NCBI RefSeq assembly: GCF_014083985.1
Contig: NZ_CP046907.1
Location: forward strand, 2,956,001 to 3,020,000
From: Streptomyces sp. SCUT-3
GTDB taxonomy: Bacteria; Actinomycetota; Actinomycetes; Streptomycetales; Streptomycetaceae
Reading direction: 5' to 3'
DNA: 64,000 nucleotides
Shown here: in pieces, positions 33,863 to 42,963 of the stretch
How positions within the stretch are numbered: position 1 is the stretch's first letter
How the letters are laid out: each line of letters opens with the position of its first letter
Notes under the pieces: generated by a model
What the model was told of the DNA's origin: nothing
Database searches by the model: none
Seen by the model: the letters and a program-made list of their open reading frames with translations, nothing else
Program-made: the position numbers and the translations under genes

Positions 33863-34663
33863 TCAGGAGGAGGGGGAGGAGCCCCGGCGGCGTCCGGCGA
33901 GGACCCCGAAGGCCACCCCGGCCGCGCCGACGAGGATGCCGACGGCACCCAGGGCGCGGGCCGTGTTGTCGGCGGCCGGTTCCTGCGCCGCCGTCCCGGA
34001 GCCGTCCCCGGAGTCCTCGTTCTTCCCGGGGGCGTCGGAGGCCTTCGAGCCGTCCGGGGCGTCCGGGGCGTCCGGGGCGTCCGCGGCGTCGTCCGTGCCG
34101 CCGTGGCCGTGGCCGTCCCCGGCATCGGTGAGGGCCAGGACGGGGGCCGGGCTCTCCGGCTCCTCGCCGCCCTCCTGCGGCACCTCGATCCAGCGGACGA
34201 CCTCGCCGTCCTCGTAGGTCTGCAGGGCCTTGAAGACCATCCGGTCGGTGTCCTCGGGGAGCGGACCGATCGAGACCGGGAACTCCTGGTAGGAGCCGGG
34301 CTCGATGGTCCCGCCGGACCAGGTGATCCTCGTGACGGCCTCGGTGAGCTTCTTCCCGTGGCTGTCGACCGGCTTGTCGAGCTCGCTGCGGACGACCTCC
34401 GTCTTCCAGCCGGGGACCGGCCTGGTCAGCACCGAGGCGAGCGGCCGGTCGGAGGGGAAGTGGACCTCGACCTTCGTGGTGCCGGCGTCGTCGCGCTCGT
34501 TGGGCACCTTGAAGACGACCGAGCTGTAGCCGCCCTTCGCGGCCTCGCCGGGCTGCACGGACACGTGCGCGTGGGCCGTGCCGACGAGCAGCGCCAGGCA
34601 GGAGGCGGTGAGGCCGCCCAAGACCGCCGTGCGGGGCAGGACGGAGCTGCGGTGCGCGTTCAT
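33863..34663 (-). CDS. YcnI (DUF1775) copper-binding membrane protein, 266 aa
   Basis: After the signal peptide, mature sequence begins at His of AHAHVSVQPGEA, so His1 can bind copper, as in the copper-binding YcnI family. The DUF1775 domain spans about 30-180 (YSSVVFKVPNE, VTRITWSGG). A Gly/Asp/His-rich linker with three 9-bp repeats (DAPDAPDAP) leads to a C-terminal membrane helix (GAVGILVGAAGVAFGVLAG). ATG at 34663. A 115-base gap separates it from the SCO gene, which may have its own promoter. Confidence 0.92.
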   Translation of the reverse strand: MNAHRSSVLPRTAVLGGLTASCLALLVGTAHAHVSVQPGEAAKGGYSSVVFKVPNERDDAGTTKVEVHFPSDRPLASVLTRPVPGWKTEVVRSELDKPVDSHGKKLTEAVTRITWSGGTIEPGSYQEFPVSIGPLPEDTDRMVFKALQTYEDGEVVRWIEVPQEGGEEPESPAPVLALTDAGDGHGHGGTDDAADAPDAPDAPDGSKASDAPGKNEDSGDGSGTAAQEPAADNTARALGAVGILVGAAGVAFGVLAGRRRGSSPSS

Positions 34664-34742
34664 CACGCGGGTACTCCAGGGGAACGCCCGAGGTCCGACG
34701 ACCGTCGGGCGGCAGGAATGTGGGGTGGCGCGGGGCGTGCGC

Positions 34743-35501
34743 TCAGGCCGCGAGCGCGCACGGCGCGGGCGGCCCGCGCCTGACCACACTGTTCTGCAGG
34801 AGTACCGCTTCGAGGGGGCGTTCGTCGTGCTCGTCCCGGCGGGCCCGGCGGTGCGGGGCGGTGTCGTCCCCGGTGCCGCGGAGCAGGGCGCGCAGCAGGG
34901 CCGTCGCGGTGCGCAGGACGCGCAGCGGGGAGGACGCCGCGGCGACCGCCTGCGCGCACAGCCGCAGCAGCCCCCACAGGGCCGCCTCGCCGCGGCGCAG
35001 CAGCCATCCCGCGACGGCGGCGGCCGCCAGGTGGCCGGCCAGCATGGACCACGAGTACGCCAGCTGCCCGTGGTGGGCGGCGGCGGTCACGGCCGTGTCC
35101 GCGTAGTCCGCGGGGTCCAGGCCGGCCCGCAGGACGATGTCGTGGGCGGTCCGTTCGCCGATCGGGCCCTGTTCGCCGCACATCAGCCGCGCCGCCAGGT
35201 CGGCCACCCCGGAGGGGGCCGGACGCGGGGAGCGTGCCGTTTCCAGGCCGTTGAAGAGCAGGTGCAGCCCGGCCTGGCCGGCCAGCAGGCCGACGGTGAT
35301 GGAGGCGAAGGCGCGCTCCCGCCCGGCCAGGGCCGCGGTCACCGCGAAGAGCGCCAGCCAGCCGGCGGCCAGCGAGCCGACCGGGACGGTGCTGCCGGAG
35401 GCCAGCGAGTGCCCGGCGGCGGCCAGCACCACGCAGACCGCGGTGAACACCGCGGCCCTCAGCAGTCGCAGATCCGCGCCGGCGCGCTGGAAGGCAGTCA
35501 T
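34743..35501 (-). CDS. conserved integral membrane protein of the copper operon, 252 aa
   Basis: Four to five hydrophobic segments, first LRAAVFTAVCVVLAAAGHSLA, with a His in several of them (AAGHS, AAAHHGQLAYS, AGHLAA), suggesting metal or haem contact. It is not a named family to me. It heads the gene order with YcnI, SCO, PCuAC, CopC-CopD and DyP, which suggests a role in copper or haem handling at the membrane. C terminus is basic and cytoplasmic. ATG at 35501. Confidence 0.8.
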   Translation of the reverse strand: MTAFQRAGADLRLLRAAVFTAVCVVLAAAGHSLASGSTVPVGSLAAGWLALFAVTAALAGRERAFASITVGLLAGQAGLHLLFNGLETARSPRPAPSGVADLAARLMCGEQGPIGERTAHDIVLRAGLDPADYADTAVTAAAHHGQLAYSWSMLAGHLAAAAVAGWLLRRGEAALWGLLRLCAQAVAAASSPLRVLRTATALLRALLRGTGDDTAPHRRARRDEHDERPLEAVLLQNSVVRRGPPAPCALAA

Positions 35502-35703
35502 GGCTCCGCCATCATCCCACCGCGTTCCGGGCCCTGTACGGCAGGGGGGTGCATTGCGGGTTTTTGCCCATCGTGTCCGCCGGGCGGCAGCGGCCGTCCG
35601 GCGGGTCGTCCGAAAGAGCGCACTCGGCCGCGGACCGTGATTGGCCCGTCCGCCGCGGAGGTAATACGTGCGGTATGTCGAACCGCAGCCAGGAGGCTGG
35701 AGC

Positions 35704-36159
35704 ATGAGCGTCCGGTGGTCCCTGCAGTTGCGGCGCGAGGCCGCGAGCGTGCCGTTCGCACGGAGGGTGCTCCTCGGCGCGATGGAGGCCGCGGGGGTCG
35801 ACCCGGACATCTCCCACGACCTGTCGGTCGCGCTCTCGGAGGCCTGCGCCAACGCGGTGGAGCACGCGGAGGGGGACCTGTCGGGCACGTACCGGGTCAC
35901 CGCGGAGATCGACGGCGACCGGTGCCGCATCGAGGTGACCGACTTCGGACCGGGTCTCCCGTCCCGGTGGCCGCCGCACCGGACGCGGGTCCCGGCGGCC
36001 GCGGCCGCGGCCGTTCCGGCCGAGTCCGGGCGCGGGATGTTCCTCATCGAGTCGCTGGTGGACAACGTCTGCTTCGACAGCCGCCCCGGGCGCGGTGTGG
36101 TGGTCAGCTTCGACAAGGCCCTCAAGTGGCGCGAGGGCTCACTCCTGCAGGCCTCCTGA
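35704..36159 (+). CDS. RsbW-like anti-sigma factor / HATPase, 151 aa
   Basis: A single GHKL ATPase domain: N box EACANAVEHA, G1 box DFGPGLP, G2 box GRGMFLIESLVD. Short stand-alone HATPases of this kind are Ser/Thr kinases that inhibit sigma factors or phosphorylate anti-anti-sigma proteins; Streptomyces has dozens. ATG at 35704 with AGGAGG upstream. Divergent from the copper operon and not next to a sigma gene, so its partner is unknown. Confidence 0.88.
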   Translation: MSVRWSLQLRREAASVPFARRVLLGAMEAAGVDPDISHDLSVALSEACANAVEHAEGDLSGTYRVTAEIDGDRCRIEVTDFGPGLPSRWPPHRTRVPAAAAAAVPAESGRGMFLIESLVDNVCFDSRPGRGVVVSFDKALKWREGSLLQAS

Positions 36160-36251
36160 ACCGCCTCCTGAACCCGCTTCCTGAACCGGTCCGGCGGGCC
36201 CCCCGGGATCCTCCGGGCCCTCCGGGCCGCACCGCCGTCCGATGCGGGGCC

Positions 36252-36307
36252 CCGCCCTGCCGGACCGTATCTCCCGGAAAGCCGGGGAGAACGGTCCGGC
36301 AGGGCGG
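36252..36307. terminator. 17-bp perfect hairpin between convergent genes
   Basis: Arms 36252-36268 and 36291-36307 pair perfectly, with a second partial hairpin in the loop. It lies between the HATPase stop and the aminopeptidase stop and can serve both. Confidence 0.8.
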
Positions 36308-36314
36308 CCCGGGG

Positions 36315-37832
36315 TCAGCCGCGGACGGCGGCCATCCACGCCTCGACCTCGTCGGACCGGCGCGGCAGGGCGGCCGAGAGGTTCCGGTTGCCCTCCTCGG
36401 TCACCAGGATGTCGTCCTCGATGCGCACGCCGGTGCCCCGGTACTCCTGGGGCACCGTCAGGTCGTCGGCCTGGAAGTACAGTCCGGGCTCGACGGTGAG
36501 CACCATGCCGGGCTCCAGGACGCCGTCGACGTAGGTCTCGGTGCGGGCGACCGCGCAGTCGTGCACGTCCAGCCCGAGCATGTGGCCGGTGCCGTGCAGG
36601 GTCCAGCGGCGCTGCAGGCCCAGCTCCAGGACCCGGTCGACCGGGCCGTCGAGCAGGCCCCACTCGACGAGCCGGGCGGCCAGCACCCGCTGCGCGGCGT
36701 CGTGGAAGTCGCGGTACTTGGCGCCGGGCCGCACCGCGGCGATGCCGGCCTCCTGGGCCTCGTACACCGCGTCGTAGATGCGGCGCTGGACGTCGCTGAA
36801 GGTGCCGCTGACGGGCAGGGTGCGGGTGACGTCGGCGGTGTAGAGGCTGTGGGTCTCCACGCCGGCGTCGAGCAGCAGCAGGTCGCCGGGGCGGACCGGC
36901 CCGTCGTTGCGGACCCAGTGCAGGGTGCAGGCGTGCGGCCCGGCGGCGGCGATGGTGCCGTAGCCGACGTCGTTCCCCTCGACCCGGGCACGCAGGAAGA
37001 AGGTGCCCTCGACGTAGCGCTCCGAGGTGGCCTCGGCCCGGTCCAGGACCTTCACCACGTCGTGGAAGCCGCGCACGGTGGAGTCGACGGCCTTCTGCAG
37101 TTCGCCGATCTCCCACTCGTCCTTGACCAGGCGCAGCTCGCTGAGGAAGACGCGCAGTTCCTCGTCGCGCGCCTCCGCCGCGGTGGGCTCGTCGTCGGAG
37201 ATCCGGGGCTCGAGGCGGGCCGGGTCGGTCCGGGCCAGGGCCTCCTCCACCGAGGCGTCGTGGCCGCGGACGACGCGGGTGGGCACGTCGGTGACGGCGG
37301 TGAGCTCCTCGGCGACCTTGCGCACGTCACGGCAGGGCAGGCCGAGGACCTGCTCGGCCTCGGTCAGGCTGTGCCGCCGGCCGACCCACAGCTCGCCGTG
37401 GCCGTTCAGCCAGAACTCGCCGTTCTCCCGGTCCGACCGGGGCAGCAGGTACGCGACGGCCTCGTGGCCGTCCCCGGTGGGGTTCATCACGAGCACGGCG
37501 TCCTGGGTCTGGTCCCCGGTGAGGTGCACGTACTCGGTCGAGGCCCGGAAGGGGTACTCGGTGTCGTTGGACCGGGTCTTGAGGTTCCCGGCCGGGACGA
37601 CCAGGCGCTCGCCGGGGAAGCGGGCGGAGAGGGCCGCGCGGCGGCGGGCGGCGGGCGCGGACGACTCGGCCGGCTCCAGGCCGTGCAGCTCGGTGTCCGC
37701 CCAGCCGGACTTCATCGACTCGGCGAGCTCGTCGGAGACGGCCGGGTACAACCCGTTCTTGCGCTGCTTGATCGGCTCCTCGGCGCTGTCGGCCCCCTCG
37801 GGTGCCTGCGGCGGGGTGCGGTCCTCGGTCAC
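36315..37832 (-). CDS. Xaa-Pro aminopeptidase (M24B, PepP-type), 505 aa
   Basis: The pita-bread fold carries all five metal ligands: LLLDAG, TADVTRT, GTGHMLGLDVHD (His), TVEPGLY (Glu) and GVRIEDDI (Glu). An N-terminal creatinase-like domain covers residues 40-230. It removes an N-terminal residue before proline with Mn or Co. GTG at 37832 follows GAGGAGG. Next to it on the same strand lies the PP2C gene. Confidence 0.93.
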   Translation of the reverse strand: MTEDRTPPQAPEGADSAEEPIKQRKNGLYPAVSDELAESMKSGWADTELHGLEPAESSAPAARRRAALSARFPGERLVVPAGNLKTRSNDTEYPFRASTEYVHLTGDQTQDAVLVMNPTGDGHEAVAYLLPRSDRENGEFWLNGHGELWVGRRHSLTEAEQVLGLPCRDVRKVAEELTAVTDVPTRVVRGHDASVEEALARTDPARLEPRISDDEPTAAEARDEELRVFLSELRLVKDEWEIGELQKAVDSTVRGFHDVVKVLDRAEATSERYVEGTFFLRARVEGNDVGYGTIAAAGPHACTLHWVRNDGPVRPGDLLLLDAGVETHSLYTADVTRTLPVSGTFSDVQRRIYDAVYEAQEAGIAAVRPGAKYRDFHDAAQRVLAARLVEWGLLDGPVDRVLELGLQRRWTLHGTGHMLGLDVHDCAVARTETYVDGVLEPGMVLTVEPGLYFQADDLTVPQEYRGTGVRIEDDILVTEEGNRNLSAALPRRSDEVEAWMAAVRG

Positions 37833-37994
37833 TTGTGCCTCCTCGCATCATGAAACCGCCGCCCATCGTATGTGTGGCTTGTCGGATTTCCGTAGGGGGC
37901 GATGTCGGACAGGACCTGCGGAGACGCGCCCGCGCACGGTCCGTCCCCGCGCACGGTCCGTTCCCGCGCCCGTCCGCACCCGGCCCGGCCCGGC

Positions 37995-39512
37995 TCAGTC
38001 GAAGCGGACCGCCAGCAGCACGACGTCCTCGGTGGTGTCCAGGGTGTCCAGGCCGTCCGGGAGCATGGTCCGCAGCACGTGGTCGCAGAGCTGCTCCGGG
38101 TCCTCGCGCGCGGCCCGGGACGCCCCGGCCGCGGCCTGGTACAGCCTGGCGGAGCCGCGGTCCGGGGAACCCCCGCCGCGGTGCAGCAGCCCGTCGGTGT
38201 ACAGCAGCAGGGTCTCCCCCGGGGCCGGCTCGACCTCCGCGCCGGGGGCCTCCCAGCAGCTGAGCATGCCCAGCGGCGCGGACAGGGAGGTCTCCACGTA
38301 CTCCGTGCGGTACTCGCCCACCAGTAGCGGCGGGCAACTGCCCGCCCCGGCCAGCGCGACCCTGCGCCGCTCCGGGTCGACGTGGGCGAACAGGGCTGTG
38401 GCGCAGCGGCCCGGCTCGGTCACCCGCAGCAGCAGCTCCAGGTCCGACAGGACCGCGACCGGGTCCTCCCCCTCCTGGACGGCGTAGGCGCGCAGGGCGG
38501 CCCGCAGCCGCCCCATCGCCCCGGCCGCGCCCGGCCCGGAACCGGTGACCCCTCCGACACTCACGCCGAGCGCCCCCTCGGGCAGCACCGTCGCGTCGTA
38601 CCAGTCCCCGCCGCCGCGCGGACCGCTGAGGTGCCGGACCGCCGTGCGGACGCCGCGGACCCGGGGCAGCCGGGAGGGCAGGAACTCCTCGCGCAGGGCG
38701 GCCGCGCCGCTGAGGCTCCGGCTGAGCTCCAGGTGGCGGGCGACGTGCTCGGCCGCCCGGTCGCAGTACAGCCCGGCGAGGTGGCGCATGCGGCCGTCGG
38801 GCTCGGCCGGCCCGTCGTACAGCCACACCAGCGCGCCGAGGTCCCCGGCGGACCGGGAGGTCAGCCGGCGGGAGTAGGCGGCCCCGGCGCCGAGGACGCG
38901 CGCGACCTCGTGCAGCCGGGGAGGCGTGGTCTCCTCGCCGGACAGGTCGGGGTGGAGCAGTTCCGCGGGTCGGACGGGGCCTCCGGCCGGCACCTCCCCT
39001 GCTACGGCCAGCAGGAGGCCGTGGGGGGAGGCGTCACGGGGGACCGTCTCGAAGGCGCCCAGGTCCGCGTGGGTCAGCCCCAGGCCGACGACGGTCTCCG
39101 GCCCCCGGCCGTCGGAGGGTTCCAGCACCATCAGCCCGCGTCCGGCGCCCACCAGCAAGGCGCCGGCCCGCAGCACCTCGCGCAGCGCGGCGTCCAGGGA
39201 GTCGGCGGCGGCCAGGAGTCCGGTGAGTTCGTGGAGCGTGGTCAGGTCCGAGAGCCACGTCGCCAGGCGGTCCTGGGCGGCGACGATCCGGCCCACGGCA
39301 CCGGTCGAGCCGGTGGCACCGGGCCCCCCGGGAGTACCTGGAGTACCGGCTCCACCGGTGGTATCGGCCACGTCGGCCACGTCGGCCACGTCGGCCGGGC
39401 CGCCGTGGCCAGCGGCGGACGGGGCCGTTTCCGTGGCGGGGCGGAGAGTGTGGGGTGGCGCGGCGGAGGGGGAACTGATTTCGGCCACTTTGGGGAGGCG
39501 GGCGGCGCTCAT
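37995..39512 (-). CDS. GAF-PP2C (SpoIIE-type) phosphatase with atypical metal-site residues, 505 aa
   Basis: An N-terminal low-complexity tail, a GAF-like sensor (about 95-260), then an SpoIIE-type PP2C domain from about 285 (GGDWYD, LLLYTDGLLHR, TTEDVVLLAVRF). Normally the second ligand Asp sits in a GDVxGHG motif; here it reads GGVTGSG, and SAGHPPP reads GAGSCPPL. Enzyme activity may therefore be reduced or lost. Family normally dephosphorylates anti-anti-sigma proteins, matching the RsbW-like genes nearby. ATG at 39512 without a clear ribosome site. Confidence 0.82.
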   Translation of the reverse strand: MSAARLPKVAEISSPSAAPPHTLRPATETAPSAAGHGGPADVADVADVADTTGGAGTPGTPGGPGATGSTGAVGRIVAAQDRLATWLSDLTTLHELTGLLAAADSLDAALREVLRAGALLVGAGRGLMVLEPSDGRGPETVVGLGLTHADLGAFETVPRDASPHGLLLAVAGEVPAGGPVRPAELLHPDLSGEETTPPRLHEVARVLGAGAAYSRRLTSRSAGDLGALVWLYDGPAEPDGRMRHLAGLYCDRAAEHVARHLELSRSLSGAAALREEFLPSRLPRVRGVRTAVRHLSGPRGGGDWYDATVLPEGALGVSVGGVTGSGPGAAGAMGRLRAALRAYAVQEGEDPVAVLSDLELLLRVTEPGRCATALFAHVDPERRRVALAGAGSCPPLLVGEYRTEYVETSLSAPLGMLSCWEAPGAEVEPAPGETLLLYTDGLLHRGGGSPDRGSARLYQAAAGASRAAREDPEQLCDHVLRTMLPDGLDTLDTTEDVVLLAVRFD

Positions 39513-40106
39513 GGGCGGTGGCTTTCGGAACGGTCCGTGAATCTGTGGATTGAGGGTCTTTGGGCGCCAGGAACAAAATTTGATTTTCCGTCAGTAGCAC
39601 CGCAAAACCCGTGTCGCGTTGCACCGCGACCGGTGGTCCAACTTCTACACGGACAGGTGAGGGGATGTCCAGGATTGCGCAGGTGGGGGCCCGGGTGTCG
39701 ATCTTTCCCCGAAGTGTCCGAAAACAGGCTCCCGGTGCTGCGGGGCGCGGTCGACTGGTTCCCGTCCGACAGTGCGTCACGTTCCCGTCGGCGAATGCGT
39801 ACGGGGAGGACTACGGGGCGGAGTCCCGGGCAGGACCCGTTCATGGGTCCGGCCCGGTCGGCGGAACCTGTCGGCCGGGCCGCGCGTCATACCCGGCGAC
39901 GGCAGCGCAATCCTGAAGAATCCCCTTGGCAGCGGGATTCGAAACGCGCAGTGGACCACCAAGAGCAATGCGCCACCTGTGCGCCACCCTCCGCCACGTT
40001 TCGCGCCCGGTGTTCGGCGTGATGCGCTGCCGAGTGCACGGTGTCCCGGCGATTGCCCGGTGTCATGGCAGATCCTCGAGCGTTCTACGGAAAGGAACGA
40101 GCGCTT
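39513..40106. other. 594-base intergenic region
   Basis: Divergent spacer between the PP2C gene and the primase-like gene. It is less GC-rich than coding DNA, for example an AT-rich patch near 39575-39600, and probably holds both promoters. Open frames exist but lack ribosome sites and codon bias; I see no gene. Confidence 0.5.
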
Positions 40107-40784
40107 ATGCGCGAGATCCTCGGAAGGCGACGCAGGACCAGGTCGGCGCTGCTCGACGCGGCGCTCACGTGTGCCGAACGCTGGCACTGGCCGGTGCTCC
40201 CCGGGGCGGGCATGCGGACCCGGCCGTCCTGCCTCGGACTCAGACGCGACCGCGACGGCTCCTGCGCCTGCCTGCTGCCGGAGTGCGTCGTGCCGGGCGC
40301 CCACCCGGAGGACCCGGGGCTGCTCGCCGCCACCAGCGACCCGCGGATGGTGCGCTGGTGGTGGACCAACCGCCCCGACGCGCCGATCGTCCTGGCCACC
40401 GGGACCTCGGTGTCGGCGGTCAGCCTGCCGGCGGTCTCCGGCCGGCGGGCGCTGCGCCTGTTCGACCTCCTGGGAGTGCGGGTGGGGCCGGTGACCGCCA
40501 CGACCACCAGGCTGACCCTGCTGGTCGCCCCGTACTCGATGGAGGAGCTCGGCGAGCTGCTGCACGAGCACGACTGGGTGCCCTCGTCCCTGCGCTACCA
40601 CGGCCGGGGCGGCTACGTGGTGCTGCCGCCGTCCGAGGTCGGGGCGGGACGGGTGCGCTGGGAGCGGCCGCCGCCGGAGGTCCCGGGGGGCGGGGCGCCG
40701 TGGCTGCCGACCGTCACCGCGGTCGTGGACGCGCTGGTCGAGGCGAGCCGCCTGGCTCCGGACGGGACCCGGCTCGCCTACTGA
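40107..40784 (+). CDS. bifunctional DNA primase/polymerase-like protein, 225 aa
   Basis: Resembles the prim-pol (AEP-like) N-terminal domain family of streptomycetes: LTCAERWHWPVLPGAG, CACLLPECVVPGAHP (Cys-containing), WWWTNRPDAPIVLATG and YHGRGGYVVLPPS. These proteins are chromosomal and of unknown function; the helicase domain found with prim-pol in phages and plasmids is absent. ATG at 40107 with AAGGAA upstream. Followed by a strong terminator. Confidence 0.82.
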   Translation: MREILGRRRRTRSALLDAALTCAERWHWPVLPGAGMRTRPSCLGLRRDRDGSCACLLPECVVPGAHPEDPGLLAATSDPRMVRWWWTNRPDAPIVLATGTSVSAVSLPAVSGRRALRLFDLLGVRVGPVTATTTRLTLLVAPYSMEELGELLHEHDWVPSSLRYHGRGGYVVLPPSEVGAGRVRWERPPPEVPGGGAPWLPTVTAVVDALVEASRLAPDGTRLAY

Positions 40785-40872
40785 GGGCGGTGCGGGTGCC
40801 CCGGGGGGGCGGCCCCGGACGCGGGAAGTGCGGTTCCGGGGGGGGGCGGAAGAAGCTTCCGGACATGGAAGG

Positions 40873-40912
40873 GCCCGGTCGCTGGCGACGGGGGATGCAC
40901 CAGCGACCGGGC
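40873..40912. terminator. perfect 13-bp hairpin
   Basis: GCCCGGTCGCTGG at 40873-40885 and CCAGCGACCGGGC at 40900-40912, loop 14 bases. It ends the primase-like gene and lies on the far side of the convergent SEC-C gene. Confidence 0.85.
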
Positions 40913-41031
40913 TGATTAAAACGGTAACAAGATTTGACGTCCGAGCAAATTCCACCGACAGGAGCAACCGGGGATTTGCCCCTTTCGCCGACCCCCTGTG
41001 ACCAAGGTCACTGCCCGGTGCGGCGGAACGC

Positions 41032-42003
41032 TCAGTTCAGAGTGATCTGGCGGTTCGCCAGTCCGCTGCGGGCCCGGCGCTCCTCCGACGTCAGCGGCGC
41101 GTCCGAGGCCAGGGCCTCCCCGAGCCGCTCGCCGAACGCGACGGCCGGCTTCTCCACCTCGTCCGCCTGCATCGCCGTCGGCAGGTCCCACACCGGCACC
41201 AGCAGACCGTGGGCGCGGAACGACCCGACCAGCCGGGTGCCCTCGCCGAGCGACGAGGCGCCGGCCGCGTGCAGCCGGGCCAGCGCGTCGAGCAGCCGCT
41301 CCTCCGGGTGCGGCATCACCCAGCGCAGGTGGTTCTTCTCCGGGGTGGCGCACCAGTACGCCGCCTCGACCCCGGTCAGGCGGGCCGTCGGCAGGGCCGC
41401 GGAGTTCGCCCGTTCCAGCGACGCGGCGACCTCGCCGGTGGCGTTCTCGGCGTCCTCCAGCCAGAACTCGAAACCGCTGTGCACGGTCGGGACGAACCCG
41501 GCCCCGGTGTCCAGCAGGTCCTGCAGGCGGACACCGCCCGCGACGGTCCGCCGCGCGTCCACCGGCGTTCCGGGCTCGGCGGTCAGCGCCCGCTGCAGGG
41601 TGTCGGCCAGGTCGCGGCTCACGTCGCCCGAGGCCGTGTCGTTCTGCAGGCCCAGCATCACCGCGCCGTTGTCCCGGCGCAGCGCGGGCCAGGCCATCGG
41701 CAGCACCGTCGCCAGGGTGACCGACGGCACGTCCTGCCCCGGGGGCTGCGCCAGGGTCAGGGTCGCGGTGGCGGCGGGAACCAGCTCGCGCATCGCCACC
41801 CAGTCGCACTCGCCCGGCAGCCCCTCGAACGGGCGCCGCACCAGCTCGGTCACCGAGTGCGCGGCCTCCCTGCCGTGGCAGGCCTTGTAGCGGCGGCCCG
41901 AGCCGCACGGGCAGGGCTCGCGGGCGCCCACCACGGGGATCTCGCCGTCGGTGACCTGTGCGGACGGCTTGGCTGCCGGAGACTTGAGGCGCTTCTTGGC
42001 CAT
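41032..42003 (-). CDS. SEC-C-motif protein (DUF5926-like), 323 aa
   Basis: A zinc-binding SEC-C motif near the N terminus, EPCPCGSGRRYKACHG (residues 29-44), as at the end of SecA. The rest is a conserved actinobacterial domain without assigned function. ATG at 42003 gives MAKKRLKSP, a basic start. No signal peptide. It may associate with ribosomes or Sec, by analogy only. Confidence 0.85.
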   Translation of the reverse strand: MAKKRLKSPAAKPSAQVTDGEIPVVGAREPCPCGSGRRYKACHGREAAHSVTELVRRPFEGLPGECDWVAMRELVPAATATLTLAQPPGQDVPSVTLATVLPMAWPALRRDNGAVMLGLQNDTASGDVSRDLADTLQRALTAEPGTPVDARRTVAGGVRLQDLLDTGAGFVPTVHSGFEFWLEDAENATGEVAASLERANSAALPTARLTGVEAAYWCATPEKNHLRWVMPHPEERLLDALARLHAAGASSLGEGTRLVGSFRAHGLLVPVWDLPTAMQADEVEKPAVAFGERLGEALASDAPLTSEERRARSGLANRQITLN

Positions 42004-42073
42004 GGCTGGGGCTTCTCCCGGGACGACTACGGTTCGGCCCGGAGCCTAGTACCGAAAGAGCCCCGGACGGGGC

Positions 42074-42619
42074 TCATGCCAGCTCCTCGAAGGGGTCTTC
42101 GAAACCGAGGTCGATCGGCGGCATCGGGAAACCCCCGGCCGACCGCGCGGGAAACCCCTCGCGGCGGGCGTGCCGCCCGCGCACCGCGAGCACCACCCAC
42201 ACCGTGACCGTCCCGTCACCGTCGCGCACGCCCCAGTCCAGGGCCAGTTGACCGACGATTCCCAGCCCGCGCCCACCGCGCGCGGTCAGCGACGGCCGGC
42301 TGGACGGCATCGGACGGGTCGGGCCGCCGCCGTCGGTCACCTCCAGGGTGAGCAGGCCGCCCTCATCCATCCGCCACGCCGCCCGCACGCAGCCGTCGAG
42401 CCCGCCGCACTCCTCCTGCGGCAGAGCACGGGCGTGCCGGTACGAGTTGCTCAAAAGCTCGGAGAGGATCAGGACGGCGTCGTCCACGACCGGGTCCGGA
42501 GCCCCCCACCCGAAGAGTTCCTTGCGCAGCCTGCGCCGCGCCTCACCGACACCCTCAGGACCATGGGACAGGGCCATGGCCGAGGACGCCGGCGCCTGCT
42601 GTGCCACCACCAACGCCAC
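42074..42619 (-). CDS. RsbW-like HATPase (anti-sigma kinase type), 181 aa
   Basis: GHKL boxes: LILSELLSNSYRHA (N box), VTDGGGP (G1), GGRGLGIVGQLA (G2). A C-terminal tail of about 40 residues follows. The GTG at 42619 has AAGGAGGT 7 bases upstream, which decides it over upstream codons in the open frame. Upstream 340 bases are non-coding. Confidence 0.85.
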   Translation of the reverse strand: MALVVAQQAPASSAMALSHGPEGVGEARRRLRKELFGWGAPDPVVDDAVLILSELLSNSYRHARALPQEECGGLDGCVRAAWRMDEGGLLTLEVTDGGGPTRPMPSSRPSLTARGGRGLGIVGQLALDWGVRDGDGTVTVWVVLAVRGRHARREGFPARSAGGFPMPPIDLGFEDPFEELA

Positions 42620-42963
42620 CCCCGAGACCTCCTTCACCCCACGCCACGGGATGGATGCCCCTTCGCAATGGGCCGGAAACAAGCCATCGGTGATCTCTTG
42701 ACGCAGACGAAACGGTCGAACACGGTCCGAACGCGCCGGTGCGCGCCCGGCGCCCGACCGGGACGGAAGGGGACGGAGCGGCGCAGGAGGGGCCGCGGGA
42801 GACCCGCGAGAGACCCGCGCGGCGGAGCCGAGGCGAGCCAGGACGGAGGGCCTGCGGGACGGAGAGCTTGCAGGACGACGGGTCTGCGGAACGACGGGAC
42901 TGCGGGACGGCAGCGGGAGCACCGCGGCGTCCCGGCCGGCGGGCGGTCCCGACCGGAATGCCC
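42620..42963. other. 344-base intergenic region
   Basis: Promoter side of the HATPase gene and 3' side of the phosphodiesterase gene. It contains AGGACGGA/CGGGAC-like imperfect repeats (42840-42910) but no gene I can support. Confidence 0.5.

Noticed and set aside
35520-35560. C-rich stretch before the copper operon as a CsoR operator
   Set aside because: Too weak a match to a palindromic CsoR box to report as a site.
34578-37853. A 1091-codon plus-strand open frame
   Set aside because: It runs antisense across YcnI, the membrane protein and aminopeptidase genes, all with clear family motifs; low-complexity translation.
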